From NCBI RefSeq assembly GCF_029873635.1, contig NC_080423.1, positions 96,002,953 through 96,066,952 on the forward strand: a stretch of DNA of 64,000 bases. Direction: 5' to 3'. The translations under genes were made by a program, and so were the position numbers. The notes below the pieces were generated by a model, which was given only the letters and a program-made list of their open reading frames with translations, did no database searches and had not been told where the DNA came from. Below, one piece after another: positions 1 through 11,605 of the stretch (the stretch's first letter is position 1; each line of letters begins with the position of its first letter). This DNA is from Malania oleifera. Lineage: Eukaryota; Streptophyta; Magnoliopsida; Santalales; Ximeniaceae.

Positions 1-521
1 TAGGTTAGAAAATGTAGTCTGCCATTGGATTGTTTTTCTTGTCTTACCTTTTCAATTATCATCTGATAAGTATTTAGTTGCTTCGGTCATATATAAATAT
101 TTGTCAAATCTCTTTATGTTGCTATTTTTTTCCCTTTAAGAATTTGAAGATTTCAGTATACTGTGGCATTGAATTGGTTTCATCACAAAATATACTTGAT
201 TTTTTAATCTTACATCGTACACAAGCACCACAGCATGTGCTTAATTTTTTCATTTTACATTTTATGTATCCTCCATAATTGTCAAATTGAGATTCAAAGT
301 GTGTTCAAATGTTACTTTGTGGATTGGATTAAATGGTAGGATTCAGCACAAATTCTAAAAGTCAATTGTTGCATTTAAAAATGACATCATATTGATGATC
401 ATGTATTGTTGCATTAAAAAATGACATCATATTGATGATCATGTGCCCTAATGTGTGTGTGCGTGCGTGCATATGTATGTATGTATGTTTATAAAATGTA
501 TATTACTAATTAGATAGATTT
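1..521. other. AT-rich sequence, no gene recognised
   Basis: No coding similarity was recognised on either strand. It holds a perfect-register 40-bp tandem duplication (366-445) and a short TG/TATG microsatellite (about 451-490). It may be intron or 5' flank of the uS5m gene downstream, but no exon could be identified in it. Confidence 0.5.
366..445. repeat. 40-bp tandem duplication
   Basis: Two adjacent 40-bp copies (366-405 and 406-445) both start with ttgttgcatt and contain tgacatcatattgatgatca. They differ at only two positions. Confidence 0.85.
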
Positions 522-1260
522 TTGTTATATATTGAGTTAGTGGATGCTTTTCCTAGCATTTCTCAAGAGGTTTTTGTTAGGTCAATTTTGGATAATTTTC
601 ATCCTTCTTTATTGAGGAATCTTAGGGTACTAGCTTCAGTGAGGGTTGGGAGGTTTGGATTTATGAAGAGGTTGAAAGATCTCAAGGTGGTGTTGAAAAG
701 TTGGAATAAGGAAGTCTACGGTGATGTGAGGATTAAGAAGGCTAATATTTTGAAGGAGATACATAATTTTGATCATTTGGTAGCATTGGTAATGTGTCGG
801 AGGACCTTTGCTAATTGGAGTATCTCTTTTAAGGGCGAGTTTAAAGCTTTATTGCTGAAGAAGGAGATGACTTGGAGGCAAAAGGTAGATTTAAGTGGGC
901 TAAGGAGGGGATTGTGGTACTGTAGATATTTATGAGGAAATTATAGGGTTCTTTAGAAATATGTTCCAGGAGAACACTTGTCAGCCTATGACTGAGCGTT
1001 TGGATTAGTGCCCAATTTATGAATGGTATATTGGTTTGGTTTAAGAGACGTTTAAGGAAGTATGTATAGGGATGAAGCTCGAGGTCTGGGTGGCTTTAAT
1101 TTTGCCCTTTTCAAAGTTGATGGATGTGGTTGGGGTGGATCTGTTTAAGGTGGTTTAGGACTTTCATGCTAATGGGTTTACCCCAACAATATGAATTTGA
1201 CTTTTATCCCCTTAGGCTTTAGCTCCCAGGAAAGGTCCTTCTGTTAGAGATAGTGATTTT

Positions 1261-1636
1261 AAACAGATGAGAATGCTTAGATGGATGATTGGTATAACAT
1301 TGAAAGATAAATTAAGGAATGAACATATTCACGGTAAGTTAGGTGTAGCGTCTATTGAAGATAAGATAGGGGAGGGACGACTCAAATGGTATGGACACTT
1401 GCAACGTAGGCCACATAGTCCACCAGTGAGGAAGAGTGAGTTAGTTATTGTGGGGGGCAGTAGAAGTAGTAGGGGTAGACCTAAAATAACTTGGGAGGAG
1501 ATAGTGAGTAAAGATTTAATATCCCTGAATCTGTCAAAAAAAATAGTTCATGATCACATAAATTGACGGAAAATGATTCATATAGCTGACCCCACGTAGT
1601 GGGACTTAAGGCTTGGTTTTGTTGTTGTTGTAGTGT
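1261..1636 (+). mobile_element. RTE-type LINE 3' fragment inside the L1
   Basis: The reading frame 1267-1566 gives MRMLRWMIG, then RNEHI, IEDKIGEGRLKWYGHLQRRP and a GRPKITWEE block. This is the characteristic C-terminus of plant RTE LINE polyproteins. The 3' end reads ctgaccccacgtagtgggac and ends in a GTT microsatellite tail (about 1618-1632), as RTE elements do instead of poly-A. L1 coding sequence flanks it directly: VRDSDF before, and VSLISVYKIIAK after from about 1633. It is therefore a 5'-truncated insertion into the L1. The ORF is 99 codons and open, but it is only a fragment of the protein. Confidence 0.85.
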
Positions 1637-1814
1637 CATTATAAGCGTTTATAAGATTATTGCAAAGATTTTTACTAATGGGATTAATAAGGAGATTGGG
1701 AGTATAATTTCTAATTTGCAGTTGAATTTTGTGTGAGTTATTTAGGTAGGTATATTTTGGATGCCATCATTGTAGCTAATGAGGTTGTTGAGGATGTTAG
1801 GAGATGAATAAGCA

Positions 1815-2395
1815 GAGGAGGCGGTAAAATTAAGTGTTGTGCGTTGAATCCAAAATTCCAAATATGATTTTGTTAACGAGTTCAGAATTAAACTTAAATC
1901 GGTCACTGAATATAAAATTTGAATTATTTTAACTGTTTGGTACCTAATATTTGAATATGTGTTGTTTTTCAATTTTAACTTTTTCAACACTTAAAGAGTA
2001 TAAATATTTGATAAAATTAATGAGCAATTACATCAGTTAAAGTTTTTAATTTAACATAAATAATATTTTCTTGTTATATATTTTATTAGTAATTATAAAT
2101 AAAAATAATATAATTTATTATTATACAAAAATAAAATTCATTATTTTAATTTTAATCACTTGGGTATTGAGTTTTTTGTTATTTTCATTTTTTATAAGGG
2201 ATACAATTGGAAAAGAGACCTTTGAATTTGAATCAGACATGTTTTCATGCTTGATTGTATTAGAGGAATTTTAAGTAAATTTAGAGTTGTCACCAAATGC
2301 TCTAATATCTAATTGGTTCACTTGTTTAGTGAACTAGTTTAGACGTAACCTCTGTTCAGAGGTCATTTAGATCAAACGAACACCCCTAGAATCTA
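1815..2395. other. AT-rich insert splitting the L1 reverse transcriptase
   Basis: L1 RT stops matching at about 1815 and resumes at about 2396 with FKLDCEKAYD. The intervening ~580 bp is AT-rich and has no recognised coding sequence. It is probably a non-autonomous insertion, but no clear terminal repeats or target duplication were found by eye. Confidence 0.45.
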
Positions 2396-2396
2396 A

Positions 2397-3128
2397 TTTT
2401 TAAGCTGGATTGTGAGAAGGCCTATGACAGGGTGGCTTGGCAGTTTTTGGATAAGGTCTCAGATAGGAAGGGTTTGGCGCTAGGTGGGAGGGCTTGGATT
2501 AGTGGTCGTGTTTCTTCTACTTCCTTTTCTGTGGTTATTATTGGTCAACAAGTCTGGGTTTTCAGCCTATAGGGGTGTGAGGCAACAGGATATCTTATCT
2601 CCTTTCTTGTTTATTTTGGTTGTTGATGTGTTGGTAGGATGATTTAGAGGGCCATTGATAGGAGTCATGTTCAGGCATTGATATGGGTAGAGAGATGGTG
2701 TGATTAGGTCCCATTTGCAGATTGTTAATGATATGGTTCTTTTTGTTGGATGATAAGAGCTCCTTTTGTAGTATTTTTAAGCTGGATTATGAGAAGGCCT
2801 ATGACAGGATCTTAGATATGAAGGGTTTGGTGCTAGATGGGGTTGGATTAGTGGTTGCTTTTCTGCTTCTTCCTTTTTTTGTGGTTATTATTGGTCAACC
2901 TAAGTCTGGGCTTTCAGCCTATAGGGGTGTGAGGCAATGGGATATTTTATCTTTTTTTTTGTTTGTTTTTTGTGACTGATGTGTTGGTAGGATGATTGAG
3001 GGGGCCATTGATAGGGTGATATCCTCAGGCATTGATATGGGTAGAGATGTTGAGATCAGGTCTCATCTGCAGTTCGTTAATGATATGGTTCTTTTTGTTG
3101 GATGATAGGAGCTCCTTTTGTAGTATTT
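2397..3128 (+). repeat. Tandem duplication of an L1 reverse-transcriptase block
   Basis: Two consecutive copies, about 2397-2772 and 2773-3128, both begin with tttttaagctggatt and encode EKAYDR, then the SAYRGVRQ block. Both end with gctccttttgtagtattt. The copies differ by scattered substitutions and small indels, so the duplication is old. Confidence 0.8.
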
Positions 3129-3519
3129 ATTCTTCTGCAGGTCATTGAAGTAGCCTTAGAGCTTAAGACTATTTTAGGTAAGTTGGTCTTGGTCTTGCTG
3201 CCATTAGTTTTGAGGCCTGAGGTGACTTCCAGTTTGGTTGTTCTTGTCGGGAATGCGATTTGTCAGTGGCCTTTGTCCTATCTAGGAGTCCCTTCAGGAG
3301 GGAACCCAAGGTCTCCTAGGTTTTGGGATCTGGTGACCACTAAATTGTCTAAATGTCTTGATGGGTGGAAGTGTACTTTCTTCTCCCTAAAGGTTTGCTT
3401 TTCTTTAAGTTAGGCATCTCTTCTTGATCCCTTTGTAATTTATTTCTTTGTTTAAGATCCAAGTGGAGTGACTTGTAAGATGTGGGATTTTATTGGTCAA
3501 GGGTGGGTGAGAAGAGGGA

Positions 3520-4227
3520 TCATCTTGTGAGTTGGGAGTTGACCTCCACATCTAACAGACCGCAGTCCTCAACCCTATCCAACCTAGCAGTTTCTGAGAG
3601 AATGTTGTTTTTTGACTTTTTAGTACTTCCAAAGATCTCTCTCTTCCATTGTTTCAACTTCATCTTTACATAAACTTTTTCATCAATTTGAATCCCTCCC
3701 ACCCTTGAATGTGACACTCACCCCACCATCCTTCTGCACACTCTTCAGGATGGGTCCACATTTTCGAAACGAAACGGGGTGGGACCCCAGTCAGAGGGCA
3801 ATGTTCTAAGGTAGATCTAGGGCAGATTTCCTGAATTAGGTGTGGAAAAATGTTTTTCCAAGTATTACTAAACAGGAATCTATCAATACTGGAGGATGCC
3901 TATCTTTTAACACCGAGAAACTACCATTGTGTACTGGAATGTCCCTAAGCACACAGTCACGAATAAAAAGTCAAAACTTATACTTGAAGAGATCCTCTAT
4001 CCCCCTAATTTATCCATAGGGCTGCATATAATGTTGAAATCTCCTCCTGCTAGCCAGCGTGGACTTCAAAGACCAAAGACACCTTTTGTGAGGAGCAAAG
4101 CCACTCAAGATCCATAAAGCATATTGTTAACCTTACCCCACACTTTTTCAGTGTTGTATCTTATTTTTTTGTTGCTTATTTCCTGTGGACAAACTCAATT
4201 CGATGTGATTCCACCTTGTTATCATTT
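3520..4227 (-). mobile_element. L1-type LINE fragment, - strand (endonuclease to linker)
   Basis: On the minus strand, in order: an endonuclease piece LAGGDFNIICSPMDKLGG (about 4050-4000), then GPTPFRFENMWTHP (about 3790-3735), then the linker VKMKLKQWKREIFGSTK (in 3520-3717). This is the usual endonuclease-to-RT linker order of plant L1. Stops and frameshifts are frequent. It abuts the plus-strand L1 at about 3540. Confidence 0.75.
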
Positions 4228-5645
4228 TTTTTATTAGCAAAAGAGAAAATTATATAATCAAGGCATCAAAGGAATGGCAACCTGTGTTACAAAACATCAA
4301 CCACTTTGTAGAGTGTTGCAAATGTCATGGATTACATAATATCATTAAAAATTTTTCCACCAAGCCAGCTGGAGACAGAGCAATCTATTGGTCTTTGCGA
4401 GTCTGAAGCAAAGTAGTTAAATCTTTGATGGCTTTTTTATTTCTTTCTTTCCAAGCACACCAAAAGATGGCGAGAGAGATGAGGTTCAAAGCCTTTCGCT
4501 TCTCCTTGGTGGCTCTAATGCCTTTCCAAGCCCAATATCCCCTCCCTACTGAATTTTCCGTAACCTTCTGCTGTCCAGTCAAGGAAAGAGCCAAAATCCA
4601 TTACTACCTTGTCCAGGAGCAGCGGAGAAGAATGTGGTTGATTGATTCTGCATTAACCATACAAAGAAAACACCTATTTGTGACTGTAAGCCCTTTTTTC
4701 TGCAGATTGTCAAGGGTTAAAATATTTTTATCTATGAACTCCCAAACAAAAAGGCCACCTTTGAAGGGGCTGCCGTCCTCCAAATGTGAATCCAAGGGGA
4801 GTTGTTGCAATTTGTAGCCAATAATGAGAGGAGCTTGTAGAAAGATTTAATGGTGGAAACACCGTTTTTGTCCAAAGCCCAAATTGGTTTGTTGGGAATG
4901 TTTTGATAACTGAATTTATAGAGAAATTTGTAAAAGTCCGAGAGTGCATGAAGTTCCCAATTTGCCACATTCCTAGTAAACAGAATATTTTAGAAGATTT
5001 CCTGATCAATGGTTTGGAGATGATGACTGATAAGGGCATTTTGTCACAAGCCAAGCTGTAGATGGAAGGAAAAGCAGCTCTAAGATTAATGTTCTTGCGC
5101 CACACATCATGCTAAACATTGGCCCCATTCCCCACTTGAAATGTCACAAATTGGAAAAAATCATCCCATCCTTTTTTGATGAATTCTCGAACTCCTATTC
5201 CATAGGGTCCTCTTCTATTGTGTTTGTCCAATCATTATGCTTAAACCCATATTTAGAGACAATAATATCTGACCAAAAGTGGTTTTTTTCCTTCATGAAC
5301 CTCCATAACCGCTTCCGAGGAGGGCTTTATTGAAAGAGAGGAGGGATTTCAACCCCAAAGCTATTTTCTTCGAATTCCCTCCAATCTCCTAGTGACTGAG
5401 GCCAGTGAGGGAAGGAGAGACATGAAGTAAATTGGAAGATTCATCAAAGTTCTCTTGATGAGGGTGAATTTGCCTCCTTCATCATGCCAATCTCCTTTCA
5501 AACTTTTCAATAATAGGGTCCCGTACTCCTTTGTCTTTGAATTTGGCTCCAAGGGGAGGCCGAGGTAATTAATGGGAAAGGTTCCCATCTTGCAACCTGT
5601 AAGGCAAGCAAGGAAGGTCCCACCCTCACCCCCCCCCCCCCCCAA
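4228..5645 (-). mobile_element. L1-type LINE, - strand, 5'-truncated, with 3' end
   Basis: Minus-strand frames give, in element order: CKMGTFPINYLGLPL and GGKFTLIKRTLMNLPIYFMS (5361-5645, end of RT), then LWRFMKEKNHFWSDI and KGWDDFFQF (about 5330-5110). Next come the zf-RVT region with SFYKLL, PFKGGLFVWEFI, TLDNLQKKGLTV-RCFLC and HILLRCS (4604-5105), then an IFWCAWKERN segment (4385-4594). The element 3' end is the TTTGCTAATAAAAAAAA-type tail (poly-T on + at 4227-4234). Few stops interrupt it, so it is younger than the neighbouring L1 relics. Its 5' end is truncated in a run of 15 C (5629-5643). Confidence 0.8.
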
Positions 5646-5835
5646 CCGGGCGGTGTTCTCTGCAATAAAATTTGTTCAAAGAGCAGCTATATATCTAAAC
5701 TTTATGGGGAACAATTAGCTGTCTTAGGCTTTGTAGCCATTTTGTGTTTGATAGTTCTCATGCATGTGCTTGTTTATTTGTTTTTATTTCCTTACAATTT
5801 TTTTCTTAACTCATGTTGTTATAAAATATTGGCAG

Positions 5836-5886
5836 GGTTTTGATGTGAAATTAATTGATGTGAATCGAACTTGTAAAGTTACAAAG
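5836..5886 (+). CDS. uS5m exon, start of S5 domain
   Basis: Seventeen codons, [17 protein letters not shown], lie between a 3' splice site tattggcag and a 5' splice site AAG|gtaata. It corresponds to the start of the S5 domain beta-strand region. Confidence 0.88.
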
Positions 5887-8800
5887 GTAATATTGACTCT
5901 CTCAAAAATTTTTTTTAATAAAAATTTTAATTAGCTTATTCTTTATATTTATTTATATCTTATATGCTTTAGGGTGGTCAAGTGGTGAAGTATACGGCAA
6001 TGCTAGCTTGTGGGAACTATCATGGTGTCATTGGTTTTGCGAAAGCAAAAGGCCCAGCAGTTCCTATTGCTCTTCAGAAGGTATCTTCTTGTTGCATTTA
6101 GCTTTTCATCCAGATTTTTAGGTATTATTCCTGGCGCATTACTGCCCTGGCTTTGGCAGGCCTAAACATGGATCAATAAATGAATCTTGCTCATTTTTCT
6201 GAATTAGAAAATTGATTGTGATCTGACAGGTGAAACTTATTTGCTATGATCATGAGAAAAGTTTTAGATATAAGTCAATCCAATCTAGTATAAATATAAT
6301 ATGAGTGGTTTATATATTTAATGAACCTGGTTTCAATGATTCTGTCCGGATGTGGGGATGAATTGGAGTTTTATGGATAGTGTTAGATAGGATGGAGTTT
6401 GGCCTGAAACAGAGACACTGGATCAGAACTTGTGTTTCTTTTGCTTCTATTCCTGTGATTATCAATGGAAAACCTAAGACATGGTTTTTTGCTTCTAAGG
6501 GAGTGACACAAGGGGATTTCCTTTTTTTTTTTTTTAAATTCTTCTTATTGATATTTTAAGTATGATGATTGATAGGGATGTTAATAGGGTTTTTGTTTGG
6601 GAGGGTTGCTGTGGTTTTTTTGCATTGTTAGGTGATAGGTCCTCTTTATGTAGTATACTTACCATTTATAGGTTTTTGAGTTAGTATTGGGGTTAAAAAT
6701 CAATTTGGGTGACAGGAAGGCCTAGCTATGACTAATTTGAATCTACATGTGATTTCTAGTTTTGCTGCTCTTGTGAATTGTGGAATTTTGCAATGGCCTT
6801 TGACTTATCTAGGAGTCCTTTTAGGTGGTGATCCTTGCACTTTTCAGTTTTGGATCCTGTGGCCATGAAGGTTTCTTCGTGCCTTGATTTTTGGAAGAAC
6901 GCTTTTATTTTCCTGTAGGTGTTGTATTACTTCCAGGATTGTGTTTCTTTGATTCTCCTTAATATTTTGTCATTGTTTAATATTCTTGTTGGGATGGTAT
7001 CTAAGTTGGACAGGGTTATGAGAGACTTTATTTGCTTGGGTGTGGTGAGAGGAAGGATCATGTTGTGAGTTGGGAGGTTATTTGTAGGTCGGAGGATAAG
7101 GAGGGTCTGGATCTTAGGAATTTGGTGTCTTAACAACATCACCCTTGCGAGAAAGTGATTGTTGAGTTTTACTTTTAATTTTTGGAAGAATGCTTTTATT
7201 TTCCTGTAGGTGTTGTATTAATTCCAGGATTGTGTTTCTTTGACTCCTTAATATTTTGTCATTGTTTAATATTCTTGTTGGGATGGTAGCTAAGTTGGAC
7301 AGGGTTATGAGAGACTTTATTTGCTTGGGTGTGGTGAGAGGAAGGATCATGTTGTGAGTTGGAAGGTTATTTGTAGGTCTGAGGATAACGAGGGTTTGGA
7401 TCTTAGGAATTTGGTGTCTTAACAACATCACCCTTACGAGAAAGTGATTGTTGAGTTTTACTTTTGGGACCAATTCTCCTCGGCATACAGTAAGCAGGAG
7501 CTTGCTAGAGAATGAGTGGGATGTTAATGTTGGAACAAGAGTTTCTTGTTAAAGCCCATGGAAATTCATATCTTGTATTTCACCCATTTGTTTTTGTGCA
7601 CTAAGTATAAAGTGGGGGATGGATATTGGGGACCTTTGAAGAGGGAAGCATAGTTTTCTCTGCACCTATTTCCTCTTTTTTTGATTATTCACGGGTCTTG
7701 TGTTCTCTGAGATTTTTGTTTGCGCAAGGATCTCAGTGATGGGGAGGCCAAGGGGCTCTTTCTTTGCTTCTTAATTATCTTTTCAACCTTCTTATAGAGG
7801 GGATATCAAGATTTGGACCCTGGGTGTCTTTGTGTGTTCTTTTTTTAGAACTTTTATTCTCATTGATTCACCCCTTTAATTGTTTTCCTCTTTACAATCA
7901 TCTGATGAAGCAAAGGTTCCCTCAAGGTTAAGGTTTTGTGGATGGCCGGTCTTAGTTGCATAATACAAGATCTTACAAGGTTTTATCTCTTGATGCATCT
8001 GTGATGTGTTGTGAGTCTTGTAGTCACTTGTTTCTTCATTGCTCTGCACCTCGGTTTATGGAATAAGCTCTTTCATTTGTTGTATGATTGTTGGGTGTGC
8101 CCTAGCTCTTTGAAGGCATAAGGATGTGAGAAGGTTATGGTGGTGTTTAATTTTACTGTTTCATGGGTCGTTTGGTTGGTTGGAGAGAAATGCTCGCATT
8201 TTTTAACAATTGCTTTTTGTCTATTGATTTGATTCTGGACAGGATCCTGTGGCGGTTATTATTACTATTTTTTTTTTGCCTTCTGGCTGTTTTAGGCTTT
8301 GTCAGCAATAAAAAAACTTACTAAATATGTACTAGAGCAATTATCTTTAGTCATAAGCTCTAAATGTTAGAAAATGAGTATTAATTTGAATAATAAATTG
8401 CCTCAATAATTTATTTACAATAAAAGCAAAAGACACCAACTTTCCTTGAGGTTCAGCAAAAAGGCATGGAGCTCGCCTATGGTTTCAAAAATCCTACAGC
8501 TTGACATTTGATTTTTGGGACACTTATACCCCTCAAAAATGATTTTGTCTTTTTGCCAAATATAAGGGGAGGTTTGTGTCGTTTTGGTTAACCTAAAGGA
8601 AGGATTATGCAAATTTTGAAATCTCAAGAGAGGTCTTGTTAATTTTTGAATCACATTATATAGTTATTTGTTGACAATTTATACTCATATACTCATATAT
8701 ATATATATATATGTATATAATATTATGATATTAATCTAATAGTGCAATATAATAGTATATAAAGATATGCTCATTTTAGTATATTATAATATCATCTATT

Positions 8801-11574
8801 ATGCTGTTGTGCTATAATATTTTTTATAATAATATAACAGTATTATAGACTAATAATTATTGTAACATGTTTTAATACTATAAAACACTTTTAACTATAC
8901 TATAATAATATTATATATAATAATACTGTATGGTGCTTTAATAATAATAGTAATATTACTATTATAATGCAACAACTGTTTTAATACTATTATAGCATAA
9001 TAGTTATTCCATAATTTTATTATAATTAATGCAACACATTTTAATGCAATAATATTATATTATTATGAAACAACAAATCCATAATGTGAAAGTTTCCGAA
9101 ATGAGAAGGCTAAGGTGGATGAGCAGTTAACACTAAAAGATAAATTAAGGAATGAACAATATTTGCGATAAGTTAGGTGTAGCTCCTGCAGAAGTCTAGA
9201 AGATAAGATAGGCGAGGGGACTGCTCAGATGGTTTGAACATTTGTAAGTATGCCAAATATTGCATCAATAAGGTGTGAGGTATTTATTGTTAAGGGCAGT
9301 AGAAGGGGTTGGGATTGATCTAAAATAACTTGGAATGAGATAGTAAGGATTTAATACCCCTTAAATTGTAGGAGGAAATTGTCCACGATTGTGTAAATTG
9401 GCGGAATTCATGTAGCTGAATCCACCTAGTGATACTAAAGGTTTGGTTTTTTGTTGTGGTATTATGACATAAGAATATTTCTCTCTATTGTCAATGTTTT
9501 AATTAATTATTATAATTATAATAGCATGTGATAATATTTTTTTTCATGAGAAAATATAGTATTAATTATTTTATTTTTTTATAAATATAATAAGATTATC
9601 TATATAATATTGAAATGTAATATTATGTTATGATACAATATGTTATTATACTATAACATCAATATATTATTGAATAATTGTATAACATAAGTATGTATGA
9701 TTCAACCTCTAATAAGCGACTATAAGCATCTCTAGACTATTGTTACGAAAACCTCTTTAAGAGGTTTGTTTTAGAAGGTTTGGCTGAGGTCTGTATCCCC
9801 TGTTTTGGTGCGACCAAAATTGTACATTTGGAGGGATGGTGTTTTTCCGCACGGGCTCGCCTCCCCTCCCCCTTCACCTCGACGGGGTCAGGCCAAAAAA
9901 AATTCTACGCTAAAATATTTTGTAAGAATTACAACCAAAAAGATGAAGAAAATTCCACTCATGTCCTTACCCTACCCTTTATAGGTGATAGACCAAACAT
10001 GGGATATGATAATTATCATAACCAATTGAGTCTAATACTATTCAGTCCATTCTTGACCTGTGAAACAAGTGTACCCTGAAGTTTTAAGTACTTTAAAATG
10101 AACCAAAAACTCTTATTTACTGCTAGTAGTTCTTATAAATGATGCAAGTACTTACAAAAGTGGTACTGGATTGTCGCTTTAGTGGTTTTAGTTTCTTTCT
10201 TCAATGTGATTGGATGACTTTGTTTGCTTGATTTTTTGTGCGAACTTTTCGCTTCATCTTTCTTTTTTGTATTTTGTTATATTAGAAGAATTTATGTCCT
10301 ATGTTCTACCTTCTATTACTACAATCTATGTTATTCCCAAAAAAAGAGTATATTTGCGATATATGCATGTGTCAGACATGTGTACTATGTGTTGCATGTC
10401 AAATAAAGTGTTGCAGTTCAAATAAAGTTAGGATAAAATAGCCAAGAGAGAATGTGGGTAGAGAGAGGAGAGAAGGTTGATGAGCAAACAATGGTAAAGG
10501 TACTGCCCTGGGGAGAATAGGGGATGGAGAGGGGAAGAGGAAGGAAGAATTGAGGAGGAAGGAGACAGTTGGGGGAAACTTACATTCACTTTGTAATTTA
10601 ATTTATCAAAAATTGGCTCTTACATGGCTTTCACACCCTATTTATGAGAAAGCCTAAATTGTGAGAAATTACACATAAACTCCTAAAGATACATGAAATT
10701 ACAAATGATTCAAAATAAACCCCTAAAATATACCTCTATTACAAACAAAATCCAACTACAAATAAGCCTACTACAAATTAAACTAAATATGCATAATAAT
10801 GACTAATTATCTAAAGACATTTGGGTCTAGGACCCAGCAATTCTCTGGCTAAATCAGTCTCCTACAAGGGTCTACCCATGGTCCAACTTTTTGTTCTACA
10901 TCAACAATTCTCCTATCTTGCTGCTAGATTCACTTTTAGGCTGCTTCTATTTCAGTGGCCAAGGTCCACAGGATTGGACTAGAATGAATAGTACTTGACT
11001 GGACTAGCTACGATACTTATCATGTCCCATGTTTGGACTGCCATCTATAAAAACAGGCTAATCATTGAGAAGACAAAAACAGTCTAAATGGAAAGAAACA
11101 AGGCAACAAAAAAAGGAAAATGGAAAAACGAAAGGCAGTCCATCCTTTTATTGCTTAGCCATTGCTGACGGATGGGGGAAGACTGGTGACTGGGGAGCTC
11201 CCTGCATCTTTTAGGTCACGCATCACACTTAGTTGTAGATTTAGGGAATTGTGTTTGCTTTCTTTATTGTGTAATTTCCTGTTTATTGGGGATTGTTATG
11301 TAAATATGTGTTAGTAGCGGGTATAAATACTGGGCTTGTAAGTTATTTGAACAATTATCATTTGAATCATATTGCAGTTTCAGCTTTCCTCTCTCTCTCT
11401 CTCTCTCTCTAATGCAGCCTTCCCCCTCCTATCCTTCTTCCTTCCTCCTCCTTTCCTTCTCTTCTGTTGTGTTCTGGCCCTAATCGTCTGCTGCCCAGGA
11501 GCATTTTGTCCTCTTTCTCTACTTTCTGTTCCGTTTCTCCTTCTCTTCTTCTACTCTTATTTCTGATTCTCTCT

Positions 11575-11605
<31 letters not shown>

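Larger units (their letters stand above)
522..3540 (+). mobile_element. L1-type LINE, + strand, decayed and interrupted
   Basis: Conceptual translation gives the L1 order. The endonuclease-RT linker (522-935, LKVVLKSWNKEVYGD, then EMTWRQKV) is followed by the RT start (about 936-1258, ending in PRKGP-like and VRDSDF). RT then resumes after an RTE insertion (1639-1815: YKIIAKIFTNGINKEIGS), and again after a ~580-bp unrecognised insert (2396 on: FKLDCEKAYD). RT also shows a GVRQ-D-LS block, then YLGVPSGGNPRS-RFWD (3272-3335) and DHLVSWE (3512-3534). Many stops and frameshifts are present, so it cannot encode a working protein. It lies upstream of, or in a 5' intron of, the uS5m gene. Both flanks are unclear because another LINE abuts it on the right. 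Confidence 0.8.

Noticed and set aside
5629-5643. Run of 15 C as a functional quadruplex/i-motif
   Set aside because: It is a single homopolymer at a truncated LINE end. It is more likely slippage or a sequencing/assembly artefact.
9780-10079. 99-codon frame as a small gene
   Set aside because: No recognisable family, no promoter or codon signal, and it lies within an intron full of repeats.
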